This document shows positions 36,450 through 54,557 of a DNA stretch of 64,000 nt, one piece after another (the first letter of the stretch is position 1; the number at the start of each line of letters is the position of its first letter). The stretch covers positions 124,001 to 188,000 of the forward strand of contig NZ_JAOEEA010000004.1 of NCBI RefSeq assembly GCF_029837695.1. Direction: 5' to 3'. This DNA comes from Pseudomonas sp. GD04019. GTDB taxonomy: Bacteria; Pseudomonadota; Gammaproteobacteria; Pseudomonadales; Pseudomonadaceae. The position numbers and the translations under genes are program-made. The notes beneath the pieces are model-generated. The model was given only the letters and a program-made list of their open reading frames with translations, had not been told where the DNA came from and ran no database searches.

Positions 36450-37012
36450 GCGTGGCCGGCCTGGGTGGTGAGCAGGCTGAGGTTGATGCCCAGGCGTGCG
36501 GCGGCGGCGCCTAGACGCTGCTCGGCGGGGGTGTCGAAGAGGATGGCGGCGTCGGCCGGGCAGGTCAGCCAGGCGTTGTCGGTCAGCTCGGTCTCCAGCT
36601 GGCCGGCTTCCCAGCCGGCGTAGCCGAGGGTGATCAGGTGCCTGGCCGGGCCGCTGCCATCGGCGATGGCGAACAGCGCGTCCTGAGAGGTGGACAGGGC
36701 CAGCTCGCCCAGCTCCAGGGTCGCCTGGAAACTCTGCCCCGCCGGATGCAGGACGAAGCCGCGATCGGTCTGCACCGGACCGCCGGCGAAGATCGGCAGG
36801 CTCTGACACAGGACGGAGGGCGTCTCGTCCGGGCGCAGCTGCTCCAGCACATCTGCCAGGTTGAGTCCGTTGGGGCGGTTGATCACCAGGCCCATGGCGC
36901 CCTGTTCGTTGTGTTCCACCAGGTAGGTGACGGTCTGCGCGAAGTTGGGATCGGCCATGTGCGGCATGGCGATCAGGAAGTGGTGCTTGAGGTAGCTGGG
37001 GGCGGTCTTCAT
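36446..37012 (-). CDS. algH: UPF0301 / AlgH (YqgE) protein
   Basis: 188 residues, ATG at 37012. The conserved block HHFLIAMPHMADPNFAQTVTYLVEHNEQGAMGLVINRP (about 9-46) is the UPF0301 hallmark. In P. aeruginosa AlgH was linked to alginate and virulence gene regulation, but the biochemical role is unclear. Coupled to ruvX by an ATGA overlap, as in other gammaproteobacteria. Confidence 0.92.
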   Translation of the reverse strand: MKTAPSYLKHHFLIAMPHMADPNFAQTVTYLVEHNEQGAMGLVINRPNGLNLADVLEQLRPDETPSVLCQSLPIFAGGPVQTDRGFVLHPAGQSFQATLELGELALSTSQDALFAIADGSGPARHLITLGYAGWEAGQLETELTDNAWLTCPADAAILFDTPAEQRLGAAAARLGINLSLLTTQAGHA

Positions 37013-37076
37013 GGTCGCTAGTTTCGACCCTGACGGCGCCGGCTTCAAGCGCCGGGCGGAAATGCCGCAGCCCCGA

Positions 37077-37979
37077 TCAGTTGCTGGACAGACGGTCGCC
37101 GCGCTCGAAGCGCCAGGTGCGGATGATTTCCAGGCGGTCGATGTCGGCCAGGTCGCCGGTGAACGGGGCGAAGGGGGCGGCCAGGCGCACGATGCGCAGG
37201 GCGGCCTGGTCCAGCACCGGTTGGCCGGAAGGCTCCAGTACCTGCACTTCATACAGGGTGCCGTCGCGATTGATCGACACCAGCAGGCGCAGGCTGCCGT
37301 AGACGCGCTGGCGCCGGGCTTCTTCTGGATAGTTGAGGTTGCCGACTCGCTCGACCTTCTTGCGCCACTCGTCCTTGTACCAGGCGCCCTTGTCGCGCAT
37401 GGTCGAGGCGGCATTGAGGCGGTGGATCTTCGGGCGCTTGGCATAGAGCTGCTGCTCCTGGGCCAGTTCGGCTTCCAGGCTGGCGATCTCGGCGGACAGC
37501 TGGGCGGTGTCGAACACTGGCGCCGGCTGCGCGTCGGGTTGCGGCTCTTCTTCCTTCCGCTTGGTCGCCGCCTTCTGCTGTTGCTGCTTGGTGGTGGTCA
37601 GCGAGGTCTTGCTGGCGACCGCCTCCTTGCGCTGGGTCGGCTGCGGTGCGGCGGCCGGGGTGACCTTGTTGACCTTGCTGTCCTGGAACGGCGCCTGCTC
37701 GGTGGTCTTGGGCGCGGCCTTGTGCTCCAGAGTGCCGCTGCCCTGCTGGTTGTGCTGGGCCAGGTAATCGGCCTTCTCCGGCTGCTTGTCGCTGTTGAAG
37801 GTCGACAGGGTGATTTCCAGTGTCTTGCTCAGCTCGCCGGGCTTGGCCAGGGTGAAGCTGACGCCGAGGATCAGCGCCAGGTGCAGCAGGGTGGCGACGA
37901 ACAGGGTGAAGCCCAGACGATCCGCGGGGCGGATGCCGGAGCTGGTCAGTTCGGGCGGCGGTTTCAAGGCTGCGTTCAT
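37077..37979 (-). CDS. tonB: TonB-like energy transducer (TonB3 type)
   Basis: 300 residues. One N-terminal membrane anchor (about 22-45, FTLFVATLLHLALILGVSFTL), a Lys/Gln/Pro-rich periplasmic linker (about 75-170) and a C-terminal TonB-box domain (about 215-300) with YPEEARRQRVYGSLRLLVSINRDGTLYEVQVLEPSG. The ATG at 37979 (MNAALKPPPEL) is the supported start. Located beside gshB and the pil genes as the P. aeruginosa TonB3 gene, which is needed for twitching. The equivalence is inferred from position. Confidence 0.88.
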   Translation of the reverse strand: MNAALKPPPELTSSGIRPADRLGFTLFVATLLHLALILGVSFTLAKPGELSKTLEITLSTFNSDKQPEKADYLAQHNQQGSGTLEHKAAPKTTEQAPFQDSKVNKVTPAAAPQPTQRKEAVASKTSLTTTKQQQQKAATKRKEEEPQPDAQPAPVFDTAQLSAEIASLEAELAQEQQLYAKRPKIHRLNAASTMRDKGAWYKDEWRKKVERVGNLNYPEEARRQRVYGSLRLLVSINRDGTLYEVQVLEPSGQPVLDQAALRIVRLAAPFAPFTGDLADIDRLEIIRTWRFERGDRLSSN

Positions 37980-38066
37980 CTGGCGGGTGCGGGTTACGAA
38001 TTGCCGCGCAGTCTGCCGGCTAGGGCCTGCGGCCTGCAAGCCGCAAGCGCCAAGCTGCCACCTGGA

Positions 38067-39026
38067 TCAAGCTTTGCGCGCAGCAAGCTTGCCCTCGATG
38101 GCGTCCATCAGGCGCTCGCCGATGCGGGTGTCGAAGGCCTTGTCGATCTCGCGGATGCAGGTCGGGCTGGTCACGTTGATCTCGGTCAGGTGCTCGCCGA
38201 TCACGTCCAGGCCGACGAACAGCAGGCCCTTCTCGCGCAGTACCGGGCCGACCTCGGCGGCGATCCAGCGATCGCGCTCAGTCAGCGCTCGCGCCTCGCC
38301 GCGGCCGCCGGCGGCCAGGTTGCCGCGGGTCTCGCCCTGGGCCGGAATGCGCGCCAGGCAATAGGGGATCGGCTCGCCATCGATCATCAGGATGCGCTTG
38401 TCACCATCCTTGATGCCCGGCAGGTAGCCCTGCGCCATGCATTGCTGGGTGCCGTGGGCGGTCAGGGTCTCGAGGATCACCGAGAGGTTGGGGTCGCCGA
38501 CGCGGTGGCGGAAGATCGAAGAACCGCCCATGCCATCCAGGGGTTTGAGAATGATGTCACGCTGCGTTTCGGCGAACTCGCGCAGAATGTCGGCCCTGCG
38601 GCTGACCAGGGTCGGTGGCATGCAGTGCGGGAACTGGGTGGCAAACAGTTTCTCGTTGCAGTCGCGCAGGCTCTGCGGGCGGTTGACCACCAGTACGCCA
38701 TCGCGCTCGGCCTGCTCCAGTAAGTAAGTGGAGTAGACGAACTCGTTATCGAAGGGCGGATCCTTGCGCATCAGGATCACGTCAAGGTCGGCCAGGGGAG
38801 CATCTTTCTCCGCGTCCAGCTCGAACCAGCGCTGCGGGTCGTTGAATACCTGCAGCGGCTGCATGCGGGCACGGGCCTGGCCAGCGTTGCTGTAGAGATC
38901 GCGCTGCTCCATATAGAAGAGGGACCAGCCGCGAGCCTGCGCGGCCAGAAGCATGGCCAGCGAGCTATCCTTCTTGAAGTTGATCTGGGCGATGGGATCC
39001 ATGACGATCCCCAGGCGAATGCTCAT
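38067..39026 (-). CDS. gshB: Glutathione synthetase
   Basis: 319 residues of ATP-grasp fold that add glycine to gamma-glutamylcysteine. N-terminal MSIRLGIVMDPIAQINFKKDSSLAMLLAAQARG is the family start. ATP-binding blocks: RDIILKPLDGMGGSSIFR and the metal site VGLDVIGEHLTEINVTSPTC near the C-terminus. It completes the pathway begun by gshA at 2226-3812. Divergent from pilG across a 224-bp region. Confidence 0.97.
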   Translation of the reverse strand: MSIRLGIVMDPIAQINFKKDSSLAMLLAAQARGWSLFYMEQRDLYSNAGQARARMQPLQVFNDPQRWFELDAEKDAPLADLDVILMRKDPPFDNEFVYSTYLLEQAERDGVLVVNRPQSLRDCNEKLFATQFPHCMPPTLVSRRADILREFAETQRDIILKPLDGMGGSSIFRHRVGDPNLSVILETLTAHGTQQCMAQGYLPGIKDGDKRILMIDGEPIPYCLARIPAQGETRGNLAAGGRGEARALTERDRWIAAEVGPVLREKGLLFVGLDVIGEHLTEINVTSPTCIREIDKAFDTRIGERLMDAIEGKLAARKA

Positions 39027-39250
39027 GGGGTGAAACCTGCTTCAGGGTGGCAGAAGGGATGCGCAAGGGTGGCGCCGCAGGACGCTACCGGTCAAGAAAA
39101 ACCCCGAGTATTAGGGGCTTATAGATTGCATCAGGAGAGTGTGCTAAAAAGTCCGGACGATCGGGTCGCAGCCCGTCAGTGTTACGGCCTCAGCCACACT
39201 GTGCTGTATAGATAAAACAAATGACTCACCGAGGCGATGGTAGGGCAGAC

Positions 39251-39658
39251 ATGGAACAGCATTCCGAGGGTTTGAAGGTCATGGTGATCGACGATTCGAA
39301 AACGATTCGTCGCACCGCCGAGACTCTGCTGAAGAAGGTGGGTTGTGAGGTCATCACTGCGGTGGACGGTTTCGATGCGTTGGCCAAGATCGCCGATACG
39401 CATCCGAGCATCATCTTCGTCGATATCATGATGCCGCGCCTCGACGGTTATCAGACCTGCGCCCTGATCAAAAACAACAGTGCTTTCAAATCCACCCCGG
39501 TGATCATGCTGTCCTCCAAGGACGGCCTGTTCGATAAGGCCAAGGGGCGCATCGTCGGTTCCGACCAGTACCTGACCAAGCCCTTCAGCAAGGAAGAGCT
39601 GCTCGGCGCCATCAAGGCGCATGTGCCCGAATTCGTCCCGGTGGAGCAAGCCTCCTGA
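39251..39658 (+). CDS. pilG: Pil-Chp response regulator PilG
   Basis: 135 residues, single receiver domain, ATG at 39251. Phosphoacceptor Asp in IIFVDIMMPRLDGYQ, with VMVIDDSKTIRR and the Lys in LTKPFSKEEL. In P. aeruginosa PilG is phosphorylated by ChpA and promotes pilus extension and surface sensing, partly through CyaB and cAMP. First gene of the Pil-Chp cluster; an in-frame start ten codons earlier is less supported. Confidence 0.97.
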   Translation: MEQHSEGLKVMVIDDSKTIRRTAETLLKKVGCEVITAVDGFDALAKIADTHPSIIFVDIMMPRLDGYQTCALIKNNSAFKSTPVIMLSSKDGLFDKAKGRIVGSDQYLTKPFSKEELLGAIKAHVPEFVPVEQAS

Positions 39659-39703
39659 TAGCTGGCCACAAGCCGGCGATGCCTATTCCGTATGGGGAAC
39701 TTC

Positions 39704-40069
39704 ATGGCTCGTATTCTGATTGTTGATGACTCGCCGACCGAGATGTACAAACTGACCGCCATGCTCGAGAAGCATGGTCATCAGGTACTCAAGGCGGAGA
39801 ATGGTGCCGACGGCGTGGCCCTGGCGCGCCAGGAAAAGCCCGATGCCGTGCTGATGGATATCGTCATGCCCGGCCTCAATGGCTTCCAGGCGACCCGTCA
39901 GCTGACCAAGGACGCCGAAACCAGCCACATCCCGGTGATCATCGTCACCACCAAGGATCAGGAAACCGATAAGGTCTGGGGCAAGCGCCAGGGCGCGCGT
40001 GACTACCTGACCAAGCCGGTCGACGAAGACACGCTGATGAAGACCCTCAACGCGGTACTGGCCGGCTGA
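39704..40069 (+). CDS. pilH: Pil-Chp response regulator PilH
   Basis: 121 residues, single receiver domain. Phosphoacceptor Asp in DAVLMDIVMPGLNGFQ, ILIVDDSPTEMY and Lys in YLTKPVDEDTLM. Counterbalances PilG and is linked to retraction and cAMP decrease. The ATG at 39704 fits the P. aeruginosa length (121). Confidence 0.96.
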   Translation: MARILIVDDSPTEMYKLTAMLEKHGHQVLKAENGADGVALARQEKPDAVLMDIVMPGLNGFQATRQLTKDAETSHIPVIIVTTKDQETDKVWGKRQGARDYLTKPVDEDTLMKTLNAVLAG

Positions 40070-40116
40070 CGCCGCGCCAGTCCGTAGCCACATAAGAAGA
40101 AAAGGCCAAGGCCGGC

Positions 40117-40653
40117 ATGTCGGACGCGCAATCCCCCTTCCAGCTTCTCGTTGACCTCGACCAGCGCTGTCGTGCGCTGGCGGCTGGTCTGCCGTCGCAA
40201 CAGCAGACGGTACAGACCTGGAGCGGCATCGGCTTCCGCATGGGCGAGCGTTATTTCGTCGCGCCCATGGGCGAGGTCGGTGAGGTCCTGCACGAGCCGC
40301 GGCACACCTTGCTGCCGGGCGTGAAGGGCTGGGTCAAGGGCGTGGCCAACGTGCGTGGCCGGCTGTTGCCGGTGATGGACCTGTGCGGTTTCTTCGGCAG
40401 CGAGCTGTCGCCCCTGCGCAAGCAGCGGCGGGTGCTGGTGGTGGACCACAACGAAGTGTTCGCCGGCCTGACGGTCGACGAGGTGTTCGGCATGCAGCAC
40501 TTCCCGGTGGATACCTTCTCCGAGCAGTTGCCCCCCCTGGAAGCGGCCATTTCGCCGTTCATCCACGGGGTCTTCCAGCGCGAGCGACCCTGGCTGGTGT
40601 TCAGCCCGCATGCGCTGGCGCAGCACCAGGGCTTTCTCGACGTGGCGATATAA
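40117..40653 (+). CDS. pilI: CheW-like adaptor PilI
   Basis: 178 residues, CheW fold with IGFRMGERYFVAPMGEVGEVLHEPRHTLLPGVKGWVKGVANVRGRLLPVMDL, which binds the kinase and the receptor in an array. It is expected to couple PilJ to ChpA. In order between pilH and pilJ as in P. aeruginosa. Confidence 0.95.
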   Translation: MSDAQSPFQLLVDLDQRCRALAAGLPSQQQTVQTWSGIGFRMGERYFVAPMGEVGEVLHEPRHTLLPGVKGWVKGVANVRGRLLPVMDLCGFFGSELSPLRKQRRVLVVDHNEVFAGLTVDEVFGMQHFPVDTFSEQLPPLEAAISPFIHGVFQRERPWLVFSPHALAQHQGFLDVAI

Positions 40654-40737
40654 AGATTTTCGGTTGGGTCGGCAGTTGCCGGCCCTTTGGCGTTACATGG
40701 GAACTGAAGTGCGGTCGGTCCAGGCGGGGGCCAAATA

Positions 40738-42780
40738 ATGAAGAAACTCAATGCAGGCAATCTCTTGGCAGGTGTGCGCAGTAACACGCTGATCGCCGGA
40801 CTGTTCGTAGTCCTGATCATTTCCATCGTGTTGCTGTTCGCCAACTTCGCCTACCTCAACACCCAGTCCAACTACGACAAGGAATACATCAGCCACGCGG
40901 GCGAGCTGCGCGTGCTGTCCCAGCGTATTGCGAAGAACGCCACGGAAGCGGCGACCGGCAAGGCGGAAGCCTTCCCGCTGCTGAAGGAAGCGCGTCGTGA
41001 CTTCGAAGAGCGCTGGGGCTTCCTGACCTCCGGTAACGAGGCCAGCGGCCTGCCGGCGGCGCCGGAGTCGGTCAAGGCGCAGATGGACGAAGTGCAGAAG
41101 GACTGGGACGTGCTGCGGCAGAACGCGGACGCCATCCTGCAGAGCGAACAGACCGTACTGTCGCTGCACCAGGTAGCCGCCACCCTGGCCGAAACCATCC
41201 CGCAGCTGCAGGTCGAGTACGAAGAGGTGGTCGACATTCTGCTGCAAAGCGGCGCTCCGGCTGCCCAGGTCTCGGTTGCCCAGCGTCAGTCGCTGCTCGC
41301 CGAACGTATCCTCGGCTCGGTGAACAAGGTGCTGGCCGGTGACGACGACTCGGTCCAGGCCGCCGACATGTTCGGCCGCGACGCCAGCCTGTTCGGTCGC
41401 GTGCTCAAGGCGATGATCGAAGGCAACGCCGCCATGGAGATCTCCGCCGTTACCGATCCCGACGCCCTGGAGCGTCTGGCCGAGATTTCCGAGCTGTTCC
41501 AGTTCGTATCCGGCTCGGTGGACGAGATCCTCGAGACCTCCCCGGAACTGTTCCAGGTCCGTGAATCCGCCAACACCATCTTCACCGGCTCGCAGACCCT
41601 GCTGGACAAGACTTCCGGCCTGGCCACCGAATTCGAGAACCTGGCCGACGGTCGTTACTTCAACACCATCGCAGGTTACGTGCTGGGTGCCCTGGCCCTG
41701 GCCTCGATCATCCTGATCGGCCTGGTGATGGTGCGCGAAACCAACCGTCGACTGGCGTCCACCGCCGAGAAGAACGAACGTAACCAGTCGGCGATTCTGC
41801 GACTGCTCGACGAAATCGCCGACCTCGCGGACGGTGACCTGACCGTGGCGGCGACCGTAACCGAGGACTTCACCGGTGCGATCGCGGACTCCATCAACTA
41901 CTCCATCGACCAGCTGCGCGACCTGGTAGCGACGATCAACTCGACCGCCGTACAGGTGGCCGCCGCCGCCCAGGAAACCCAGGCTACCGCGATGCACCTG
42001 GCCGAAGCTTCCGAGCACCAGGCCCAGGAAATCGCCGGGGCCTCCGCGGCGATCAACGAAATGGCCGTGTCGATTGACCAGGTATCGGCGAACGCCGCGG
42101 AATCCTCCGCGGTAGCGGAACGTTCCGTAGCCATCGCCAACAAGGGTAACGAGGTGGTGCACAACACCATCACCGGCATGGATAACATCCGTGAGCAGAT
42201 CCAGGACACCTCGAAGCGGATCAAGCGCCTCGGTGAATCGTCCCAGGAGATCGGTGACATCGTTAGCCTGATTAACGACATTGCCGACCAGACCAACATC
42301 CTCGCACTGAACGCCGCGATCCAGGCGTCCATGGCCGGTGACGCGGGCCGCGGCTTCGCCGTGGTAGCGGACGAGGTACAACGCCTCGCAGAACGTTCCT
42401 CCGCGGCAACTAAGCAGATCGAGGCGCTGGTTAAGACGATTCAGACCGACACCAACGAAGCGGTTATCTCCATGGAGCAGACCACGTCCGAAGTGGTACG
42501 CGGTGCCCGCCTGGCGCAGGACGCCGGTGTGGCCCTGGAAGAGATCGAGAAGGTATCCAAGACCCTCGCGGCCTTGATCCAGAACATCTCCAACGCCGCC
42601 CGTCAGCAGGCTTCGTCCGCTGGCCACATCTCCAACACCATGAACGTGATTCAGGAGATCACCTCGCAGACCTCCGCAGGTACCACCGCTACCGCCAAGA
42701 GCATTGGTAACCTGGCCAAGATGGCCAGTGAGATGCGTCGTTCGGTATCCGGCTTCACCCTGCCGGACGGCCAGGCCTGA
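40738..42780 (+). CDS. pilJ: Pil-Chp methyl-accepting chemotaxis protein PilJ
   Basis: 680 residues. Membrane helices at about 22-45 and 310-330 flank a periplasmic sensory region of about 260 residues with two PilJ-type helical units. The signalling domain ends with the hairpin tip [40 protein letters not shown], which is the PilJ-specific form rather than the classic EAARAG. Sensory receptor for surface contact and PilA. GGGG precedes the ATG. Confidence 0.97.
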   Translation: MKKLNAGNLLAGVRSNTLIAGLFVVLIISIVLLFANFAYLNTQSNYDKEYISHAGELRVLSQRIAKNATEAATGKAEAFPLLKEARRDFEERWGFLTSGNEASGLPAAPESVKAQMDEVQKDWDVLRQNADAILQSEQTVLSLHQVAATLAETIPQLQVEYEEVVDILLQSGAPAAQVSVAQRQSLLAERILGSVNKVLAGDDDSVQAADMFGRDASLFGRVLKAMIEGNAAMEISAVTDPDALERLAEISELFQFVSGSVDEILETSPELFQVRESANTIFTGSQTLLDKTSGLATEFENLADGRYFNTIAGYVLGALALASIILIGLVMVRETNRRLASTAEKNERNQSAILRLLDEIADLADGDLTVAATVTEDFTGAIADSINYSIDQLRDLVATINSTAVQVAAAAQETQATAMHLAEASEHQAQEIAGASAAINEMAVSIDQVSANAAESSAVAERSVAIANKGNEVVHNTITGMDNIREQIQDTSKRIKRLGESSQEIGDIVSLINDIADQTNILALNAAIQASMAGDAGRGFAVVADEVQRLAERSSAATKQIEALVKTIQTDTNEAVISMEQTTSEVVRGARLAQDAGVALEEIEKVSKTLAALIQNISNAARQQASSAGHISNTMNVIQEITSQTSAGTTATAKSIGNLAKMASEMRRSVSGFTLPDGQA

Positions 42781-42830
42781 TCAAGGGAGGTGCGGCAGCC
42801 TGAGAGGGCTGCCGCCCGGGGCATTCGGCC

Positions 42831-43712
42831 ATGAGCGAGGGGCACGGCATGCAGCCAAGCGGCGTCTGGGCCTTGAAACCCCTGGCCGACATGTCACAGG
42901 CGGAGTTCCGCGACTGGCAGGCGCTGCTCGAAGAGCGCACCGGCGTGGTGATCAACGAACAACGCCGGGCATTCCTGCAGACCAACCTGACCGCGCGCAT
43001 GCGTGAACTGGGCGTCGGCGACTACGCCAGCTACTTCCGTCAGGTCACCGATGGCCCGCGTGGCGCGGTGGAATGGTCGACTCTGCTGGACCGTCTGACC
43101 GTGCAGGAGACCCGCTTCTTCCGCCACCGCCCGTCCTTCGACGTTCTGGAAAGCTACCTGCGTGGCCGCCTGGCCACGGATGAACAGCAGCAACCCCTGG
43201 CCCTGTGGAGCGTTGGCTGCTCCAGTGGCGAGGAGCCCTACTCGATGGCCATCGCGGCCGCCGAGGTGTTGCGCGATGTGGGCAGTGATCGGCAGTTCGG
43301 CGTGACCGGCACCGATATCAGCCTGAATGTGTTGAACAAGGCGCGCGACGCGACATACGGCGCGCGCAAGCTGGAACAGATGGACAGCGACCTGTGCGAG
43401 CGCTACTTCCTCGCCCAGGACGATGGTCGCTACAAAGTGGTGCCGGACCTGGCGGCGCGTATCTGTGTCGCCCGGTTGAATGTGCTGGAACTGGCCAAGG
43501 CGCCGCAGTCCGGCATGGACGTAATCTTTTGTCAGAACCTGCTGATCTATTTCCGCCGCTGGCGCCGCCGCGAAATCCTCAACCGCTTGGCCGAACGCCT
43601 GGCGCCGGGGGGCATGCTGGTGGTGGGAGTGGGGGAAGTGGTCGGTTGGCAGCATCCGGACCTGGTACCGGTGGCCGACGAGCGCGTTCTGGCGTTCACC
43701 CGCAAGGGCTAA
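42831..43712 (+). CDS. pilK: CheR-like methyltransferase PilK
   Basis: 293 residues with a CheR fold: GCSSGEEPYSMAIAAAEVL (SAM site near 128), TDISLNVLNKARDATYG and CQNLLIYFRRWRRREILNRL. Predicted to methylate PilJ. It follows pilJ and precedes chpA, the conserved order. Confidence 0.96.
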   Translation: MSEGHGMQPSGVWALKPLADMSQAEFRDWQALLEERTGVVINEQRRAFLQTNLTARMRELGVGDYASYFRQVTDGPRGAVEWSTLLDRLTVQETRFFRHRPSFDVLESYLRGRLATDEQQQPLALWSVGCSSGEEPYSMAIAAAEVLRDVGSDRQFGVTGTDISLNVLNKARDATYGARKLEQMDSDLCERYFLAQDDGRYKVVPDLAARICVARLNVLELAKAPQSGMDVIFCQNLLIYFRRWRRREILNRLAERLAPGGMLVVGVGEVVGWQHPDLVPVADERVLAFTRKG

Positions 43713-43736
43713 GACAAGAATATGAGTGGAGTCGGT

Positions 43737-51543
<7,807 letters not shown>

Positions 51544-51551
<8 letters not shown>

Positions 51552-52563
51552 CAGAACTGCTGCTCGTATCGCGGTCATCGCCGACACCTCGCTGCAGCGC
51601 CACGTGCTGCAGCAGGCTCTGTCCGGCAGCGGCTACCAGGTGGTGCTCAACAGCGACCCGGCGCGTCTCGACGAGGCCGCCCTGGCCGACTGCGAGACCG
51701 ACCTGTGGCTGGTGGACCTGGCCCAGTCGGAAGACTCGCCCCTGGTCGACAATCTCCTGGAGAAGGCCAGCGCCCCGGTGCTGTTCGGCGAGGGCCACGC
51801 CCCGGAACGCCACTCGGAAAATTACCCGCGCTGGGAGCGCCGCCTGTTCGGCAAGCTCAAGCGCCTGGTCGGCGACCCGGCCCAGGCCGTAGGCCCGAGC
51901 CTGGAAGCCCTGCTGGCCGAGGCGCAGCGCCCCAGTCGCCTGGAGCTGCCTGCCTCGCTGGCCGATACGCCGCTGGTGGCCGGTGAGCCGGCCAAGCAGG
52001 TCTGGCTGCTGGCCGCGTCCCTCGGCGGTCCGGCGGCGGTGAAGGAGTTCCTCGACGCGCTGCCCGGTGGCCTGCCGCTTGGCTTCGTCTATGCCCAACA
52101 TATCGATGCCGCTTTCGAGACGGCGCTGCCCCAGGCCGTCGGCCGCCACAGCCAGTGGCACGTCAACCCGGCGCGCAACGGCGATGCCGTGCGTTGCGGC
52201 GAAGTGGTGGTGGCGCCGATCAGCAACGAGCTGGGCTTTGCCGAAGACGGCGCCATGCAGGTGACCGATCGCGGCTGGCCGGAGCCCTACAGCCCGTCCA
52301 TCGACCAGATGATGCTCAACCTGGCCCAGCAGTTCGGCGCCCATTGCGGCGTGATCGCCTTCAGCGGCATGGGCAGCGACGGCAGCGCCGCCGCGGCCTA
52401 CGTGCGTCGCCAGGGTGGCGTGATCTGGACCCAGAAGGCTGACAGCTGCGCCAGCCCGAGCATGCCCGACAGTCTGCGCGAAGGTGGCTACAGCAGCTTA
52501 AGCGGCGACCCGCGCGAGCTGGCCTCCGCCCTGGTCAATCACCTGGCCGAACAGTGCCAGTAA
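51544..52563 (+). CDS. chpB: CheB-like methylesterase ChpB
   Basis: 339 residues. The N-terminal half is a degenerate receiver (LADCETDLWLVDLAQSEDSPL), without the canonical set of acidic residues. The C-terminal CheB domain has AASLGGPAAVKEFL (Ser), FVYAQHIDAAFE (His) and FSGMGSDGSAAA (Asp), the catalytic triad. It would demethylate PilJ. Its ATG overlaps the chpA stop. Confidence 0.95.
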
Positions 52564-52592
52564 CGGCGCCAGCAGTCTTTTAAGGAGCCGCC

Positions 52593-53066
52593 ATGAGCCA
52601 AGCCATCGCCAGCCAGAACACAATCAGCAGCCTCACCGGCCTGCTGGTGCCGCTGGCCGACCGCACCCTGCTGCTGCCCAACGTGGCGGTGGCCGAGCTG
52701 ATTCCCTACCGTCCGCCGCATGTCACGCCGGGGCTGCCGTCCTGGTTCCTCGGCCAGGTGGCCTGGCGCGACCTGCAGCTGCCGCTGCTGTCGTTCGAGG
52801 CTGCCTCCGATGGCCAGCCCCAGATCGGCCCGGGTGTGCGCGTGGCCGTGCTCAACGCCATGGGCGGTCGCGACAAGGTCAAGTTCATCGCCCTGCTGGT
52901 GCAGGGTATCCCGCGCTCGATGAAGGTCGACGGCAACCTGCAGCGTGCCAGCGGCGCCGCTCTGGCGCCGCTGGAGCTGGATGCGGTGCAGCTCGGCGAA
53001 GCCGTGGTGAAGATCCCGGACCTGATCGGTTTGGAGCAGAAGCTGGCGGACGCCGGTCTCATCTGA
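52593..53066 (+). CDS. chpC: CheW-like protein ChpC
   Basis: 157 residues with a CheW-type fold: LVPLADRTLLLPNVAVAELIPYRPPHVTPGLPSWFLGQVAWRDLQLPLLSFE and VKFIALLVQGIPRSMKV. AAGGAG precedes the ATG. An additional coupling protein of the Pil-Chp array that may link other receptors to ChpA. Confidence 0.94.
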   Translation: MSQAIASQNTISSLTGLLVPLADRTLLLPNVAVAELIPYRPPHVTPGLPSWFLGQVAWRDLQLPLLSFEAASDGQPQIGPGVRVAVLNAMGGRDKVKFIALLVQGIPRSMKVDGNLQRASGAALAPLELDAVQLGEAVVKIPDLIGLEQKLADAGLI

Positions 53067-53067
53067 A

Positions 53068-53859
53068 ATGAACTCGGTCCGCCTGGTGCGCCTCGGCGAC
53101 CTAGAGGTCGCCAGCAGCTGCGTGCCGGGCCAGCAGTTCGAGAAGCACAGCCACGACGAATTCGTCATCGGCGCCAACTTAGTGGGCGAAGAGCGCATCT
53201 GGCTGGACGGCCGTACCTTCGATGCCGGCGTCGGCGCCATCACCACCTACAACCCCGGCGAGATCCAGGGCGGCGGTGCCCGCGAAGGGCAGCCCTGGCG
53301 CTATGTCAGCCTTTACCTGCCGGCGGACCGGCTGGCCGAGAGTCTTGGCCGTAGCGAGCTGCAGTTCGAGCGCCCGCTGCAGCAGGCGCCTGCCCTGGCC
53401 GGCGAGCTGGCCCGCGCGATAGAAACCTGTCTGAGCGACGATCCGCTGCTGCGTGAGCATGGCGAGGAGTGGGTGACCCTGCTGCTCGGACGTATCGCCA
53501 GTGGCGCCGGCGTGCGCCTGGCGGCGACCCGGGATGTCGGCAGCGCGGCGGTCGCTCGCTTGCAGGAGCTGCTGGCGGCAAGCCTGGAGCAGACGCCGAG
53601 CCTGGAGCAGATGGCGGCCGCCGTGGGCCTGTCCAGGTTCCACCTGCTGCGCGCCTTCAAGCGCCGTACCGGGCTCAGCCCGCGGCAGTGGGCCATGCAG
53701 TTGCGCACCCGCCGCGCCCAGGGACTGCTGCGCCTGGGCGTGCCGGCTGGCGAGGTGGCGCATGCCCTGGGCTTCGCCGACCAGAGCCATCTCAACCGGC
53801 ATTTCCGTGCCGCCTACGGCCTCAGCCCCGGCCGCTACCAGGCGCTGGTCCGGGGCTGA
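53068..53859 (+). CDS. chpD: AraC-family regulator ChpD
   Basis: 263 residues. N-terminal cupin-like sensing domain (HSHDEFVIGANLVGEERIWLDGRTFDAGVGAITTYNPGEI). C-terminal AraC helix-turn-helix pair (about 170-262), LEQMAAAVGLSRFHLLRAFKRRTGLSPRQWAMQLRTRRAQ. Its ATG lies one base after the chpC stop. In P. aeruginosa chpD is in this cluster but is not needed for twitching; the regulated gene is unknown. Confidence 0.93.
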   Translation: MNSVRLVRLGDLEVASSCVPGQQFEKHSHDEFVIGANLVGEERIWLDGRTFDAGVGAITTYNPGEIQGGGAREGQPWRYVSLYLPADRLAESLGRSELQFERPLQQAPALAGELARAIETCLSDDPLLREHGEEWVTLLLGRIASGAGVRLAATRDVGSAAVARLQELLAASLEQTPSLEQMAAAVGLSRFHLLRAFKRRTGLSPRQWAMQLRTRRAQGLLRLGVPAGEVAHALGFADQSHLNRHFRAAYGLSPGRYQALVRG

Positions 53860-53937
53860 GCGCGCAGCAATCCGGTTCAAGTCGGCGGCTCGCGCTTCGC
53901 CGATAATCCGCGCCGTCACCGCCTCGGAGCACTTTCC

Positions 53938-54546
53938 ATGCTGATCATCTTCCTTGCCGCCATGCTGTTCGGCCTGGCCTTCTGCGCGTCCCCCGGCGCC
54001 GTGTTCAGCGAGACCCTGCGCCGCGGCCTGACCGGTGGCTTCCGTCCGGCGCTGCTGGTGCAGCTGGGGTCGCTGATCGGCGATGCGGTGTGGGCCTTGA
54101 TCGGCCTAACCAGCCTGGTCCTGCTGCTGGCCCAGGATAGTGTGCGCGTGCCGCTGACCATCGCCTGCGCGGCATACCTGGTCTGGCTCGGCATCCAGGG
54201 CCTGCGCGATGCCTGGCGGCCGCCGGTGCAGGAGGAGGGGGCCCAGCAGGGGCGTAATGCCTTCGGCGCCGGTGCGCTGCTGTCGCTGTCCAACCCGAAG
54301 AACATCGTGTTCTGGGGTGCCCTGGGCAGTGCGCTGGCGGGTATCGTCGAGGGCACGCCGAGCCGGGCGCAGATGGCGGTGTTCTTCGCCGGCTTCATGC
54401 TCGCCTCGCTGCTCTGGTGCTTTATCTGCGCGGCGCTGGTGGACTGGCTGCGGCGCAACACCTCGGCGCTATGGCATCGCATCAGCTACGCCGGCTGCGG
54501 CCTGCTGTTACTGATCTTGGCCGGGCTGACCCTGCGCGGGTTGTGA
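53938..54546 (+). CDS. chpE: LysE/RhtB-family exporter ChpE
   Basis: 202 residues with five to six hydrophobic helices. The N-terminus MLIIFLAAMLFGLAFCASPGAVFSETLRRGLTGGFRPALLVQLG is typical of LysE amino-acid exporters. Substrate unknown. GGAG lies upstream. Last gene of the cluster. Confidence 0.92.
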   Translation: MLIIFLAAMLFGLAFCASPGAVFSETLRRGLTGGFRPALLVQLGSLIGDAVWALIGLTSLVLLLAQDSVRVPLTIACAAYLVWLGIQGLRDAWRPPVQEEGAQQGRNAFGAGALLSLSNPKNIVFWGALGSALAGIVEGTPSRAQMAVFFAGFMLASLLWCFICAALVDWLRRNTSALWHRISYAGCGLLLLILAGLTLRGL

Positions 54547-54557
54547 GCGCCCAGCAA

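Noticed and set aside
38030..38066. Degenerate GCTTGCGGCTTGC-type repeat between tonB and gshB
   Set aside because: Too short and imperfect to name; no partner copy found in the window.
39088..39160. Possible minus-strand small RNA or attenuator between gshB and pilG
   Set aside because: Two T-tracts follow weak hairpins (four-bp GGGG/CCCC stem, loopless GTCCGGAC). No matching promoter could be placed.
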